Source of the DNA: Thermoplasmata archaeon
Lineage (GTDB): Archaea; Thermoplasmatota; Thermoplasmata; SG8-5; JAGLSY01
DNA: 8,420 nt
Assembly: GCA_023135545.1 (NCBI GenBank)
Contig: JAGLSY010000299.1
Span: 1-8,420 of the forward strand
Direction: 5' to 3'
Every line of letters starts with the position of its first letter. Position 1 is the first letter of the stretch. Shown here one piece after another: positions 1-5,935 of the stretch. The translations under genes were made by a program, and so were the position numbers. The notes under the pieces were generated by a model. That model had not been told where the DNA came from. It did not search any database and was given only the letters and a program-made list of their open reading frames with translations.

Positions 1-23
1 TTTATTAATAATTATTCTTAATA

Positions 24-165
24 CTGTAAACTACCAGGCCATAAATGACCTGGCGTTACTATTCTGTCCTGGAAGTTCACATCCCAGAAGCCATATGGCC
101 AAACTCGCAGAGATTTAAGCTCTGCGTACATTTGATGATATGTTGATGGCCATACGGCGGTGTTC
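24..165 (-). repeat. Structured ~142-nt repeat, copy 1 (candidate RNA leader)
   Basis: This segment matches 5695-5835 in the same orientation at about 124 of 142 positions by hand alignment. Read as minus-strand RNA it folds into a long stem (157-147 with 101-91) that encloses a 7-bp hairpin (126-120 with 112-106), then a hairpin at 87-69 and one at 53-34. The imperfect pairs (93/155, 73/83, 39/48) are A-C mismatches on the plus strand but G-U wobbles on the minus strand, which points to a minus-strand RNA. The stem pair 98:150 is G:C here and T:A in copy 2. By analogy with copy 2 it could lead a gene left of the window, but no ribosome-binding site follows in bases 23-1, which are AT-rich. 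I do not recognise a named RNA family. It could instead be a dispersed repeat or a free-standing small RNA. Confidence 0.75.
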
Positions 166-318
166 CTGTTATTGCAGACCGATTTGTAATTGCGCATTTA
201 CTCTGCATCTGTACGCGATTACAAGAGCAAACATGAATCCAGGCATACCCCATCTCAATGTTTGATCCAATCTCTGACTTAAAAGACAGAGTGTTCTCGG
301 TCAATTTGCAATAATGTT
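166..318. other. Gap between the operon end and repeat copy 1
   Basis: This stretch follows the stop codon of the last operon gene on the minus strand. I see no credible gene in it. An imperfect inverted repeat (CTCTG at 273-277 and CAGAG at 288-292) with a short T-rich run on the minus strand might help end transcription, but it is weak. Any promoter for repeat copy 1 should lie here. No box stands out, and the sequence shows no similarity to the stretch upstream of copy 2. Confidence 0.35.
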
Positions 319-942
319 CTATCTATCGATCACAACTTCCAATTCCAAAAAGCCGCCGATTGCCTCCATGGCCCTTGCAGTGGAGTGGTGGATAACATTG
401 AATTCTACCAAAATATCTTCTAGCCAGTATTTTTCATCCCAGAGATTTCTGTAAATTCCATCATCCCATTTTTCACCAGGATAAGAAGCGATTGGCATGT
501 AAGCGATCAGTTTCGGCGCGACAACCAGCTGTTTTCGAATGAGTTCGTGTATCTGGCTTTCTGGAAAATGCTCCAGCAGTCCTCCGGAAATACAGGCATC
601 AAAAGAATCAGATTCGAACATTTTGTCTATGTCGAAAACGTCTCCGTGAATTATCTGGACGTCTTTTCCGAATTTTTCAGCGTTGGTTCTAGCTGCCTCG
701 ACAACCTTCATATCGTTGTCTATGCCGGTAATTTTGTAACCGAATGTTGAGAGTGGGATAGAACCAGTTCCCAGGCCGCAACCTAGATCAAGGATCTTCG
801 TATTTTCACCTAGATGTTTTATGTAAAAATCAATACAGGATTCTATATCAGCCAGATAGGTTTGGAAATCCTCGTCCGTGAAAATGACGTTCATGTTTTC
901 TGAAAAGGCTTGGAACCAGGTTTTATCATTCATTGAATTCAT
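319..942 (-). CDS. Class I SAM-dependent methyltransferase (operon gene 8)
   Basis: Predicted cytoplasmic methyltransferase of 207 residues with a Rossmann-like SAM fold. Motif I is ILDLGCGLGTGS near residues 50-61, the acidic residue ending strand 2 is in GIDND (73-77), and an HGD motif at 99-101 marks the adenine-contacting region. A GGLLEHF segment near 120-126 matches the motif IV region. The substrate cannot be read from sequence. The C-terminal 60 residues carry several Trp and Tyr residues (GEKWDDGIYRNLWDEKYW) that may form the acceptor site. The start overlaps the stop of the preceding gene by 4 nt (ATGA), typical of translational coupling. A second ATG at 933 is an alternative start, three codons in. 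It is the last gene of the eight-gene run, with repeat copy 1 beyond it. Family assignment is firm; substrate is unknown. Confidence 0.85.
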   Translation of the reverse strand: MNSMNDKTWFQAFSENMNVIFTDEDFQTYLADIESCIDFYIKHLGENTKILDLGCGLGTGSIPLSTFGYKITGIDNDMKVVEAARTNAEKFGKDVQIIHGDVFDIDKMFESDSFDACISGGLLEHFPESQIHELIRKQLVVAPKLIAYMPIASYPGEKWDDGIYRNLWDEKYWLEDILVEFNVIHHSTARAMEAIGGFLELEVVIDR

Positions 943-1733
943 TCCTTTTGAGTCACAATCGCAAACATGGCATGCACATAATAATGCATGTGCTCATAAG
1001 AGCCAGGCTCGTCGACAGGTTCTTTCACAAGATGCCGTGGGTCCTGGTGAACTGATTTGATTACGAAGCCGGATTCGACCAGGTTGTTGAATATATCTGA
1101 AAAATCGTGCCGAAACTGGACACCATAGTCCTCCGTATCACCTTCTATTGGTGACGTGATTCGGTATCCTTTTCCGTCCCAGGAATCCTCTTCAACATAC
1201 CAAAAGGCCGGATTGCCATGTCCTACCCGATATAATCCTCCCGGCTTCAGCACTCTGGCGACCTGCCTATAAATCTCCTCAAGGCTTGGAACATAACAAA
1301 GGGATATTGGATGATAAACCATGTCAAATGATTCGGCTGGAAAGCAGGATAAGTCACGCATATCACCCTGGATCGTGGTAATTTCGTAACCATGATGGGC
1401 TGCGGCTTTCCTGTCCCCCTCCAGCTGTTCATCGGTCAGGTCGAAAACTGTGACATTGGCGCCCAGTAATCCGAAAACAGCGGATTGCTGGCCTCCGCCG
1501 GATGCCAGGCATAATACATCTTTGTCTACAATATTTTCAAAGATATAATTTGGATAGATGTAACTGTATGGCTCTGGTAAAAATTCGATTTCCCGATTTG
1601 CGAATTTTTGAACAGTTGAGGCATCCAAGTCTAGCCATGGTCTTGTGTATATATCGCCACTAGCAACATTGTTTTTCCAGAACTTCTGGTTTTTCTTGGC
1701 TATTTCGTCCATATTTTCAAATCTCCAATTCAT
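939..1733 (-). CDS. Class I SAM-dependent methyltransferase (operon gene 7)
   Basis: A 264-residue protein with a SAM-binding fold. Motif I has the form VLCLASGGGQQS (73-84), a variant with S-G-G-G-Q in place of the usual G-x-G-x-G. Strand 2 ends in VFDLT (96-100), IQGDMRD follows at 121-127, and a post-strand VLKPGG lies at 161-166, as in COG2226-like enzymes. The N-terminal 60 residues, rich in Trp, Tyr and Pro, form a cap before motif I and may select the acceptor. The C-terminus carries a His-rich segment (EHMHYYVHAM) that could bind metal or substrate. Its ATG overlaps the stop of the preceding methyltransferase by 4 nt (ATGA), with GGAAGG just upstream as ribosome-binding site. An ATG seven codons in (MDEIAKK) is an alternative start. 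Substrate is unknown. Low similarity to its neighbours suggests it is not a recent tandem duplicate. Confidence 0.85.
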   Translation of the reverse strand: MNWRFENMDEIAKKNQKFWKNNVASGDIYTRPWLDLDASTVQKFANREIEFLPEPYSYIYPNYIFENIVDKDVLCLASGGGQQSAVFGLLGANVTVFDLTDEQLEGDRKAAAHHGYEITTIQGDMRDLSCFPAESFDMVYHPISLCYVPSLEEIYRQVARVLKPGGLYRVGHGNPAFWYVEEDSWDGKGYRITSPIEGDTEDYGVQFRHDFSDIFNNLVESGFVIKSVHQDPRHLVKEPVDEPGSYEHMHYYVHAMFAIVTQKE

Positions 1734-2488
1734 TTCCTTCCACGAACAACCAGCCTTCTCGCTTCCTGGTCATAAGGCGCGCCCTCGAAATTGCCGAATA
1801 CCTGGACGTCTCTGAATCCACAATCTTCCAGCAGTTTTTTCAGTTCTGCTCCCGAGTATAGCCTGTGCGAAACATTGTATTCATGCCTTTCGCCGCTTTT
1901 GGAAATACGTATCCAGCGATTATCCAGCCAGCTCCAGTTCTTGGTAATTTTCCGCTCCTGCAAAAGCAAGGTTCCGTTCTGTTCCTCACGCCAGTCCCTC
2001 TCCTGGAAGATGCGGGCAATCACTTCCTTGCCCATGAGGTCGATCAAAAATATCCCTTCGGGCTTCAAGGATTCGTAAACGTTCATTACTACTTGTTTAT
2101 CCTCTTCTGGGTTCTCGAAAAAGCTGAACGATGTATTAAGATTGACGGTGGCATCAAAGGTTTCGGATTTGGAGAAAGTTCTCATGTCACCCTCTATAAA
2201 TTCGACATCTAAGTTTTCATTTGCTGCTTTCTGGCGTGCGATATCCAGATATTCTTTGGTTCTGTCTACTCCTGTTACTTTGTAACCATTTCGGGCCAGT
2301 TCCAGAGAATGCCTTCCGACACCGCAGCAAAGATCGAGAATGTGAGAGTCAGGCTCTATTCCCAGCATTGTAATTATATCTGCGACTTCTTTCGGAGTGC
2401 TTTCCCTCTTGTCTTCGCTGAACATCGTGTTGGTAAACGTTGTCCAAAACGCATCATCCTCATGCCATGATTTGTCATTTTTCTGCAT
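1730..2488 (-). CDS. Class I SAM-dependent methyltransferase (operon gene 6)
   Basis: A 252-residue methyltransferase with clear SAM motifs: ILDLCCGVGRHS (50-61), GVDRT with the ribose-binding Asp (73-77), FIEGDMR (97-103) and SLKPEG (140-145). After the Rossmann core, residues 150-250 form an extra beta-rich segment that includes RDWREEQNG, SHRLYSGAEL and the ending GAPYDQEARRLVVRGRK. That arrangement is widespread in bacterial and archaeal small-molecule methyltransferases of unassigned substrate. The start is an ATG preceded by GTGAT at 2496-2492 with 3-nt spacing, and 13 nt separate it from the stop of the GNAT gene. It overlaps the next gene by 4 nt. The fold is confidently assigned; whether it acts on a metabolite, lipid or protein cannot be told. 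Confidence 0.87.
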   Translation of the reverse strand: MQKNDKSWHEDDAFWTTFTNTMFSEDKRESTPKEVADIITMLGIEPDSHILDLCCGVGRHSLELARNGYKVTGVDRTKEYLDIARQKAANENLDVEFIEGDMRTFSKSETFDATVNLNTSFSFFENPEEDKQVVMNVYESLKPEGIFLIDLMGKEVIARIFQERDWREEQNGTLLLQERKITKNWSWLDNRWIRISKSGERHEYNVSHRLYSGAELKKLLEDCGFRDVQVFGNFEGAPYDQEARRLVVRGRK

Positions 2489-2501
2489 ATTATCACACCA
2501 G

Positions 2502-2966
2502 TCAAATCTCCAAACAATATATTAAATCTATCTCGGAATCTGAAAGAAGATTCCCAACTTCGGAAATTTGCTCAAACCCAGATTTCTCAAAAACCCGCCT
2601 TGCCGCATCATGCTGGGTGCCGACAAATGCAAATATCCTTCTGGGTTCGATTCCCAACTCGGAAAAGGTATCCTTGACAGACTGGATTCCTTTTTCAAGG
2701 AGGGCAGAGCCAATGCCCTTTCCTCTGTGGGATTCCAAAACATGAAATTCCTCGAATTCGACAATACCGCAGCTCGGGTCTTCCTTGATGTGCCATTGCA
2801 GAGTTCCGACAATCTTGCCGCCATCTTTGGCCAGTATTGTTGAATTGTGAGAAAGGTAGCAGTCGATTCTGCTTTCGAGGATCTCTGGATTTGAATAATG
2901 TTTGAAGAATTCGAGGAGTTGGGGTTTGTCGGATTTGGTTGCTATTGACACTATTATCTCATCCAT
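2502..2966 (-). CDS. GNAT family N-acetyltransferase (operon gene 5)
   Basis: A 154-residue GNAT-fold protein predicted to move an acetyl group from acetyl-CoA to an amine. The acetyl-CoA pyrophosphate loop is in ESHRGKGIGSALLEKGI (78-94), matching the R/Q-x-x-G-x-G/A signature of motif A. Motif B follows as ARRVFEKSGFEQ (122-133). An upstream strand with FEEFHVLE (71-78) supplies the usual acidic residues. The reading frame also has GTG at 2975 and ATG at 2969. I chose the ATG at 2966 because GTGAT at 2975-2971 then sits 4 nt upstream, the same spacing as at neighbouring starts. Using the GTG instead would give a 4-nt overlap with the HIT gene. Substrate is unknown: it could be a protein N-terminus or lysine, an aminoglycoside-like compound, or a metabolite of this cluster. 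Confidence 0.85.
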   Translation of the reverse strand: MDEIIVSIATKSDKPQLLEFFKHYSNPEILESRIDCYLSHNSTILAKDGGKIVGTLQWHIKEDPSCGIVEFEEFHVLESHRGKGIGSALLEKGIQSVKDTFSELGIEPRRIFAFVGTQHDAARRVFEKSGFEQISEVGNLLSDSEIDLIYCLEI

Positions 2967-2971
2967 CATTA

Positions 2972-3370
2972 TCACTCAGATATTTCCTTTCGTATCTTTT
3001 CACAAATCTCAGCCAGTTCCTCATCTGAAGCGTCCTTCGCCCTCTGGGGATTCAGATCACTGGCCTTACGAATCGGAACAAGGTGGATATGCACATGAGG
3101 CACAGACAATCCTTCAATTGCCACTCCTATTCTTTTTGCGTTTGTAGCTTTCTTCAGAGGCTCTGACAATTGTTTTGCAGCCAGAAAAAGGGAAGAATAC
3201 AATTCATCATCCAAATCAAATATGTCATCGACATGCTTCTTTGTAACCAACAGGGTATGGCCTGGATTAAATGGGTGGGCATCGAGGAAAGCCAATAGCT
3301 TTTCATCTTCCCAAATAATATGAGCCGGGCACTCGCCATCTCTGATTTCACAAAATATGCATTTGTTCAA
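2972..3370 (-). CDS. HIT (histidine triad) family nucleotide hydrolase (operon gene 4)
   Basis: A 132-residue histidine-triad protein. The active site H-V-H-I-H-L-V-P lies at residues 92-99, with the histidines at 92, 94 and 96. The N-terminus has the CIFC motif (Cys4 and Cys7) that binds zinc in many Hint/HIT members, and the fold's NPGHTLLVTKKHVDDI segment is at 35-50. Family members hydrolyse nucleoside phosphoramidates, AMP-lysine, or dinucleoside polyphosphates; which applies here cannot be read. A longer frame extends to 3433, but that part overlaps the end of the upstream methyltransferase by about 60 nt. I chose TTG at 3370 because homologues begin just before the CIFC motif and GTGAT at 3378-3374 stands 3 nt before it. 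Four nt separate this TTG from the upstream stop codon. It overlaps none of its neighbours with these starts. Confidence 0.88.
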   Translation of the reverse strand: MNKCIFCEIRDGECPAHIIWEDEKLLAFLDAHPFNPGHTLLVTKKHVDDIFDLDDELYSSLFLAAKQLSEPLKKATNAKRIGVAIEGLSVPHVHIHLVPIRKASDLNPQRAKDASDEELAEICEKIRKEISE

Positions 3371-3378
3371 TTTATCAC
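3368..3378 (-). promoter_or_regulatory. Ribosome-binding site fixing a TTG start for the HIT gene
   Basis: On the minus strand GTGAT (3378-3374), then three A residues, precede TTG (3370-3368). GTGAT is complementary to the AUCAC of the 16S rRNA 3' end. The same core with 3-4 nt spacing precedes the starts of the mevalonate kinase, the gene 6 methyltransferase and the GNAT gene. The site overlaps the stop codon of the upstream gene. Confidence 0.6.
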
Positions 3379-4178
3379 ATCCTCTTTTCCATAACAAGCT
3401 GAATCCACGCCCTCTCATTTTCATCAAAATCAAATTCGATATCTTCTCTTATTTCTGCAAAATAATCTTCTACATTCAACAGTTTGATTGAATCTTTGAC
3501 AGTAAAGCCAGCTTCACTCGCGACCTCATGGAAATCTTCCTTTGTAAAATAATGATGAGTTTCACCCATTTCTTCTATCCAATCCCCCTCACTGGGCGGA
3601 CGGTATTTGGTGAGAAATTCGACAGCATCCCCGATATCCAGCATTACCCCACCTTTGATTTTCTCGTATTCTATATTGCGAATGCGGAACTCCCGTGTGA
3701 ACCTGAAAAATATATCCTCGGTTTTCTGGTTTTTGAATGAGATGGTGACTGGCTCGGGGGGCGGTTTGAGAAAATCCTGGATGATTAGGATGCCATCGTC
3801 TTTCAATGCTTTATGCCCGAGTTTCAGGGTTTCGAGAACCTTTTCCCTGCCAGACAATGAAAATATCTCGTGGAGAACACCGACATAGAGAATGGTATCA
3901 ATTGACTGGTCTGGAAATATCTGGGTTGTGATGTCGGCCTTCATGGTTTCGACATTGTCTAGATTCTTCTCGGCCACAGCATCCAGGCGTTCCTGGTTCA
4001 TGTCGATTCCGACAATCTGGCTGTCTGGAAATTCCTTTGACAAATCTTCAAGGACAAAGCCGCTACCGCAGCCGAACTCAACTATTTTTCCTGGCTTGAC
4101 TTGTTCGAATAATGGTTTGAGCCAGCGCTTTCTTCTTAACAGTCGCTGTTTCCATTTTTCGTCATCAGTCCATTCCAT
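3375..4178 (-). CDS. Class I SAM-dependent methyltransferase (operon gene 3)
   Basis: A 267-residue methyltransferase. Motif I is KIVEFGCGSG (31-40), the ribose-binding Asp is in GIDMN (57-61), and a motif IV-like region, LYVGVLHEIF, is near 97-106, followed by LKDDGILIIQDFLKPP (125-140). The C-terminal half has KYRPPSEGDW and THHYFTKEDFHEVASEAGF (from 198), a helix-turn cap seen in many SAM enzymes acting on small molecules. I chose ATG at 4178. A TTG at 4187 is possible, but GGGGAT lies directly against it, whereas it is about 9 nt from the ATG. The gene overlaps the end of the SET gene by 14 nt, so the two are probably translated together. Substrate is unknown. Confidence 0.85.
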   Translation of the reverse strand: MEWTDDEKWKQRLLRRKRWLKPLFEQVKPGKIVEFGCGSGFVLEDLSKEFPDSQIVGIDMNQERLDAVAEKNLDNVETMKADITTQIFPDQSIDTILYVGVLHEIFSLSGREKVLETLKLGHKALKDDGILIIQDFLKPPPEPVTISFKNQKTEDIFFRFTREFRIRNIEYEKIKGGVMLDIGDAVEFLTKYRPPSEGDWIEEMGETHHYFTKEDFHEVASEAGFTVKDSIKLLNVEDYFAEIREDIEFDFDENERAWIQLVMEKRM

Positions 4179-4728
4179 TTTCAACAATCCCCATAAGTTC
4201 TTTAAAATGCTCTCTGTATTTATGTTTTATTGATGGTGGAAGATTAGGATAATATTTCCTTTGCCAGTCTCTTGGTAATTTAAAGAAATTACCATGAATT
4301 ACTTTCCGACAATTATCACTTCCACAGAAACATTCGTCCTCCCAGTAGAAATATCCCTGGAGCTGGTCAATTGCGGTGGCTCCATAATCATGCGTCAACT
4401 CTTCATCCTTTTTGATATTTCTAATTGCATAAACATCATAAACTGCGATGCTACGCATTTTATATATGCAATTTGGATCGCAAGAATGATTCATATAAGA
4501 TGGCATAGTATCTTCGATTACATATTTACCCCAACCAACATAATTTGAATGATCACCGTCAATATATGGATTTGATTTGGATAGTGCATCAATCTCTTCA
4601 ACAGTATATCTATCCAATCCTCTCAAATCAACATGAAATAAATGTTCTCCTTTTTTGATATCTCGCGTAGTAAAAAGACCGGTGCCTTTATTCTTGGTTT
4701 TTTTGAGGGTGATGTCTACTTCCTTCAT
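4165..4728 (-). CDS. Stand-alone SET-domain protein with post-SET cysteines (operon gene 2)
   Basis: A 187-residue protein that is almost only a SET domain, the fold of SAM-dependent protein-lysine methyltransferases. Visible landmarks are the N-terminal KGTGLFTTRDIKKGE (14-28), the SAM-binding and pseudoknot motif NHSCDPNC (80-87), the catalytic-site motif EELTHDY (109-115) with the conserved Tyr115, and a post-SET zinc motif C-x-C-x4-C (133-140, CFCGSDNC). All key residues are present, so it should be active. The target may be a DNA-binding or other protein; it is not readable from sequence. The frame is open to 4821, but that extension lies inside the mevalonate kinase; the ATG at 4728 falls 1 nt after its stop. 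The gene is AT-rich (20 of 60 G+C at 4441-4500) beside a GC-rich kinase, which suggests transfer. Confidence 0.9.
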   Translation of the reverse strand: MKEVDITLKKTKNKGTGLFTTRDIKKGEHLFHVDLRGLDRYTVEEIDALSKSNPYIDGDHSNYVGWGKYVIEDTMPSYMNHSCDPNCIYKMRSIAVYDVYAIRNIKKDEELTHDYGATAIDQLQGYFYWEDECFCGSDNCRKVIHGNFFKLPRDWQRKYYPNLPPSIKHKYREHFKELMGIVENGMD

Positions 4729-4729
4729 A

Positions 4730-5686
4730 TTACCCAACACTCGCCGTGATAATTTTGTAGCCCTCAGCTGCACATGCCAGCGCCGCCTTGTCCCGTATCT
4801 CCACATCCGGGAAAAGCGCAACCATGTACCCGCCCATGCCGCCGCCAGTCATCTTGGAACCCAGCGCACCATTGTCCCTGGTCAGCTGGACAAGGAAGTC
4901 CAGTTTGGTATGGGAAACCCTCCCCTCCTGCAATAACTCGTGGTTCCGGTTCATGAGCTGGCCTATCTTGATGTTGTCGCCTTCGACAAGGGCCTGCTTT
5001 GCGGTGTCGGCGATCTGCCTGGCCTCATCAAAAACAACTTTCGACCTTTCTGGATTTCTATTTTTCCACTGTTTCAAAACTTCTATGGCATCGGCTGTTG
5101 CCGTCATCGCGCCGGTGGATACCATGAGAATCTGCAACGGCTCGGGAATTTCCAGGTGCTCGACGTAAGCTGGCTCGATTACCTGGCCGTCCTCGGTTAT
5201 ATCGGCTTTTATGAAGTAAATCAATTTTCCATAGGTGGAGCAGGTGTTGTCAATGCCGCTGGGTGTTGCAGCATAGGCCTTGTCACCCTCGAAGCCGCAC
5301 TTGTTGATTTCCTCATCGTTGAGCCCGAGGTCGAAGTGGTCGGAAACCGCCCTGGCCATGGCGACGCAGCTGGCTGCCGAAGCCCCGACTCCGGAGGCGC
5401 AGTAAAGGTCGCCGGTCAGGGTTACGTCAACAGGAGTTTTATCGAAGTCCAGGCCCCACACGGCATCATTCATGTTTTTTACGGACTGCTCCATTCGAAG
5501 CCTATATTTGTCTTTGTAGCCGTCTGCCGCATCCCGGTTGTCCGTTATGTTGAAGCCAGGGTTGGTGGAATCCACCACTTCTGCCTCAAGGAACTTTGAC
5601 AGTCCCGATGCTATGCAGGGGTTGCGATAAACCGTGAAATGCTCACCGAACAATATTACCTTTCCATAACCTATGCCTTTGCCCAT
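4730..5686 (-). CDS. mvk: Mevalonate kinase (GHMP kinase family), operon gene 1
   Basis: A 318-residue GHMP kinase, best read as mevalonate kinase, which makes 5-phosphomevalonate for archaeal isoprenoid lipids. Motif 1 is YGKVILFGEH (7-16). The phosphate-binding loop is SGVGASAAS (98-106), with Ala where GLGSSAA normally has its first Ser. The catalytic Asp is Asp146 in TPSGIDNTCSTYG (141-153). Motif 3 is SKMTGGGMGG (277-286). Length matches the family. PSGIDN followed by STYG resembles mevalonate kinase more than galactokinase or homoserine kinase, although a mevalonate 3-kinase or another GHMP kinase cannot be excluded. The ATG follows AGGTGAT (5696-5690) by 3 nt. It is first in an eight-gene run and carries the copy 2 RNA element as its leader. 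Base composition is GC-rich (37 of 60 at 4801-4860), unlike the genes behind it. Confidence 0.83.
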   Translation of the reverse strand: MGKGIGYGKVILFGEHFTVYRNPCIASGLSKFLEAEVVDSTNPGFNITDNRDAADGYKDKYRLRMEQSVKNMNDAVWGLDFDKTPVDVTLTGDLYCASGVGASAASCVAMARAVSDHFDLGLNDEEINKCGFEGDKAYAATPSGIDNTCSTYGKLIYFIKADITEDGQVIEPAYVEHLEIPEPLQILMVSTGAMTATADAIEVLKQWKNRNPERSKVVFDEARQIADTAKQALVEGDNIKIGQLMNRNHELLQEGRVSHTKLDFLVQLTRDNGALGSKMTGGGMGGYMVALFPDVEIRDKAALACAAEGYKIITASVG

Positions 5687-5689
5687 TCT

Positions 5690-5696
5690 ATCACCT
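5690..5696 (-). promoter_or_regulatory. Strong ribosome-binding site of mevalonate kinase
   Basis: AGGTGAT on the minus strand lies 3 nt before the ATG at 5686-5684 and matches the complement of the archaeal 16S rRNA 3' end over 7 bases. Its first two bases are also the last two of the repeated leader element, so the element's folding could affect access to this site. Confidence 0.7.
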
Positions 5697-5835
5697 GTAA
5701 ACTACCAGGCCATTGATGACCTGGTGCTATTATCATGGCCTGGAAGTTTCCATTCCAGCAGCCATATGTCCAAACTCGCAGAGGTTTAAGCTCTGCGTCC
5801 ATTTGATGATTTTTGATGGACATACGGCGGTGTTC
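5695..5835 (-). repeat. Structured repeat, copy 2: 5' leader of the mevalonate kinase operon
   Basis: Second copy of the element at 24-165, in the same orientation, ending directly at the ribosome-binding site of the mevalonate kinase. As minus-strand RNA it has a stem formed by 5827-5817 and 5772-5762, enclosing the hairpin 5797-5791/5783-5777 with loop CUUAAAC. Two further hairpins follow at 5758-5740 and 5724-5705. Compared with copy 1, one stem pair changes on both sides (5769:5820, T:A against G:C) and one G-U becomes A-U (5745-5740 hairpin), so pairing is kept while sequence changes. The 5-base and 7-base stem sequences and the loop CUUAAA are conserved. A leader RNA or riboswitch-like regulator of the operon is an inference. 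The ligand, if any, is unknown. Confidence 0.75.
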
Positions 5836-5880
5836 TTATTTCGAACTTGGTATGTTCTATTTCCAGGCCTATTGTTGGTC

Positions 5881-5900
5881 ATAGTATATTAGATTTATTA
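5881..5900 (-). promoter_or_regulatory. Possible TATA box for the mevalonate kinase operon
   Basis: The minus strand reads TAATAAATCTAATATACTAT here, the only clear AT-rich TATA-like run between the EamA transporter stop and repeat copy 2. Transcription starting about 25 nt downstream would give a leader of about 175 nt that contains the whole repeat element. No BRE or start point could be confirmed. Confidence 0.35.
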
Positions 5901-5935
5901 GATGGCATAAGACAATTGTCGAAGCATAATATTAC

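Noticed and set aside
24..165. Repeat as a 5S rRNA, tRNA or CRISPR unit
   Set aside because: No conserved 5S core or tRNA T-loop sequence appears, there are only two copies, and they are about 5.5 kb apart rather than in an array.
77..304. Open reading frame on the minus strand overlapping repeat copy 1
   Set aside because: It runs through the structured repeat, has odd composition and no start site signal, and is better explained by the RNA element.
3371..3433. N-terminal extension of the HIT protein
   Set aside because: It overlaps the end of the upstream methyltransferase, and HIT proteins usually start just before the CIFC motif.
4729..4821. N-terminal extension of the SET protein
   Set aside because: It lies inside the coding end of mevalonate kinase and is Arg-rich; the ATG at 4728 matches the SET domain start.
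4940..5599. Long plus-strand frame opposite the mevalonate kinase
   Set aside because: It is antisense to a gene with intact GHMP motifs and encodes no recognisable domain.
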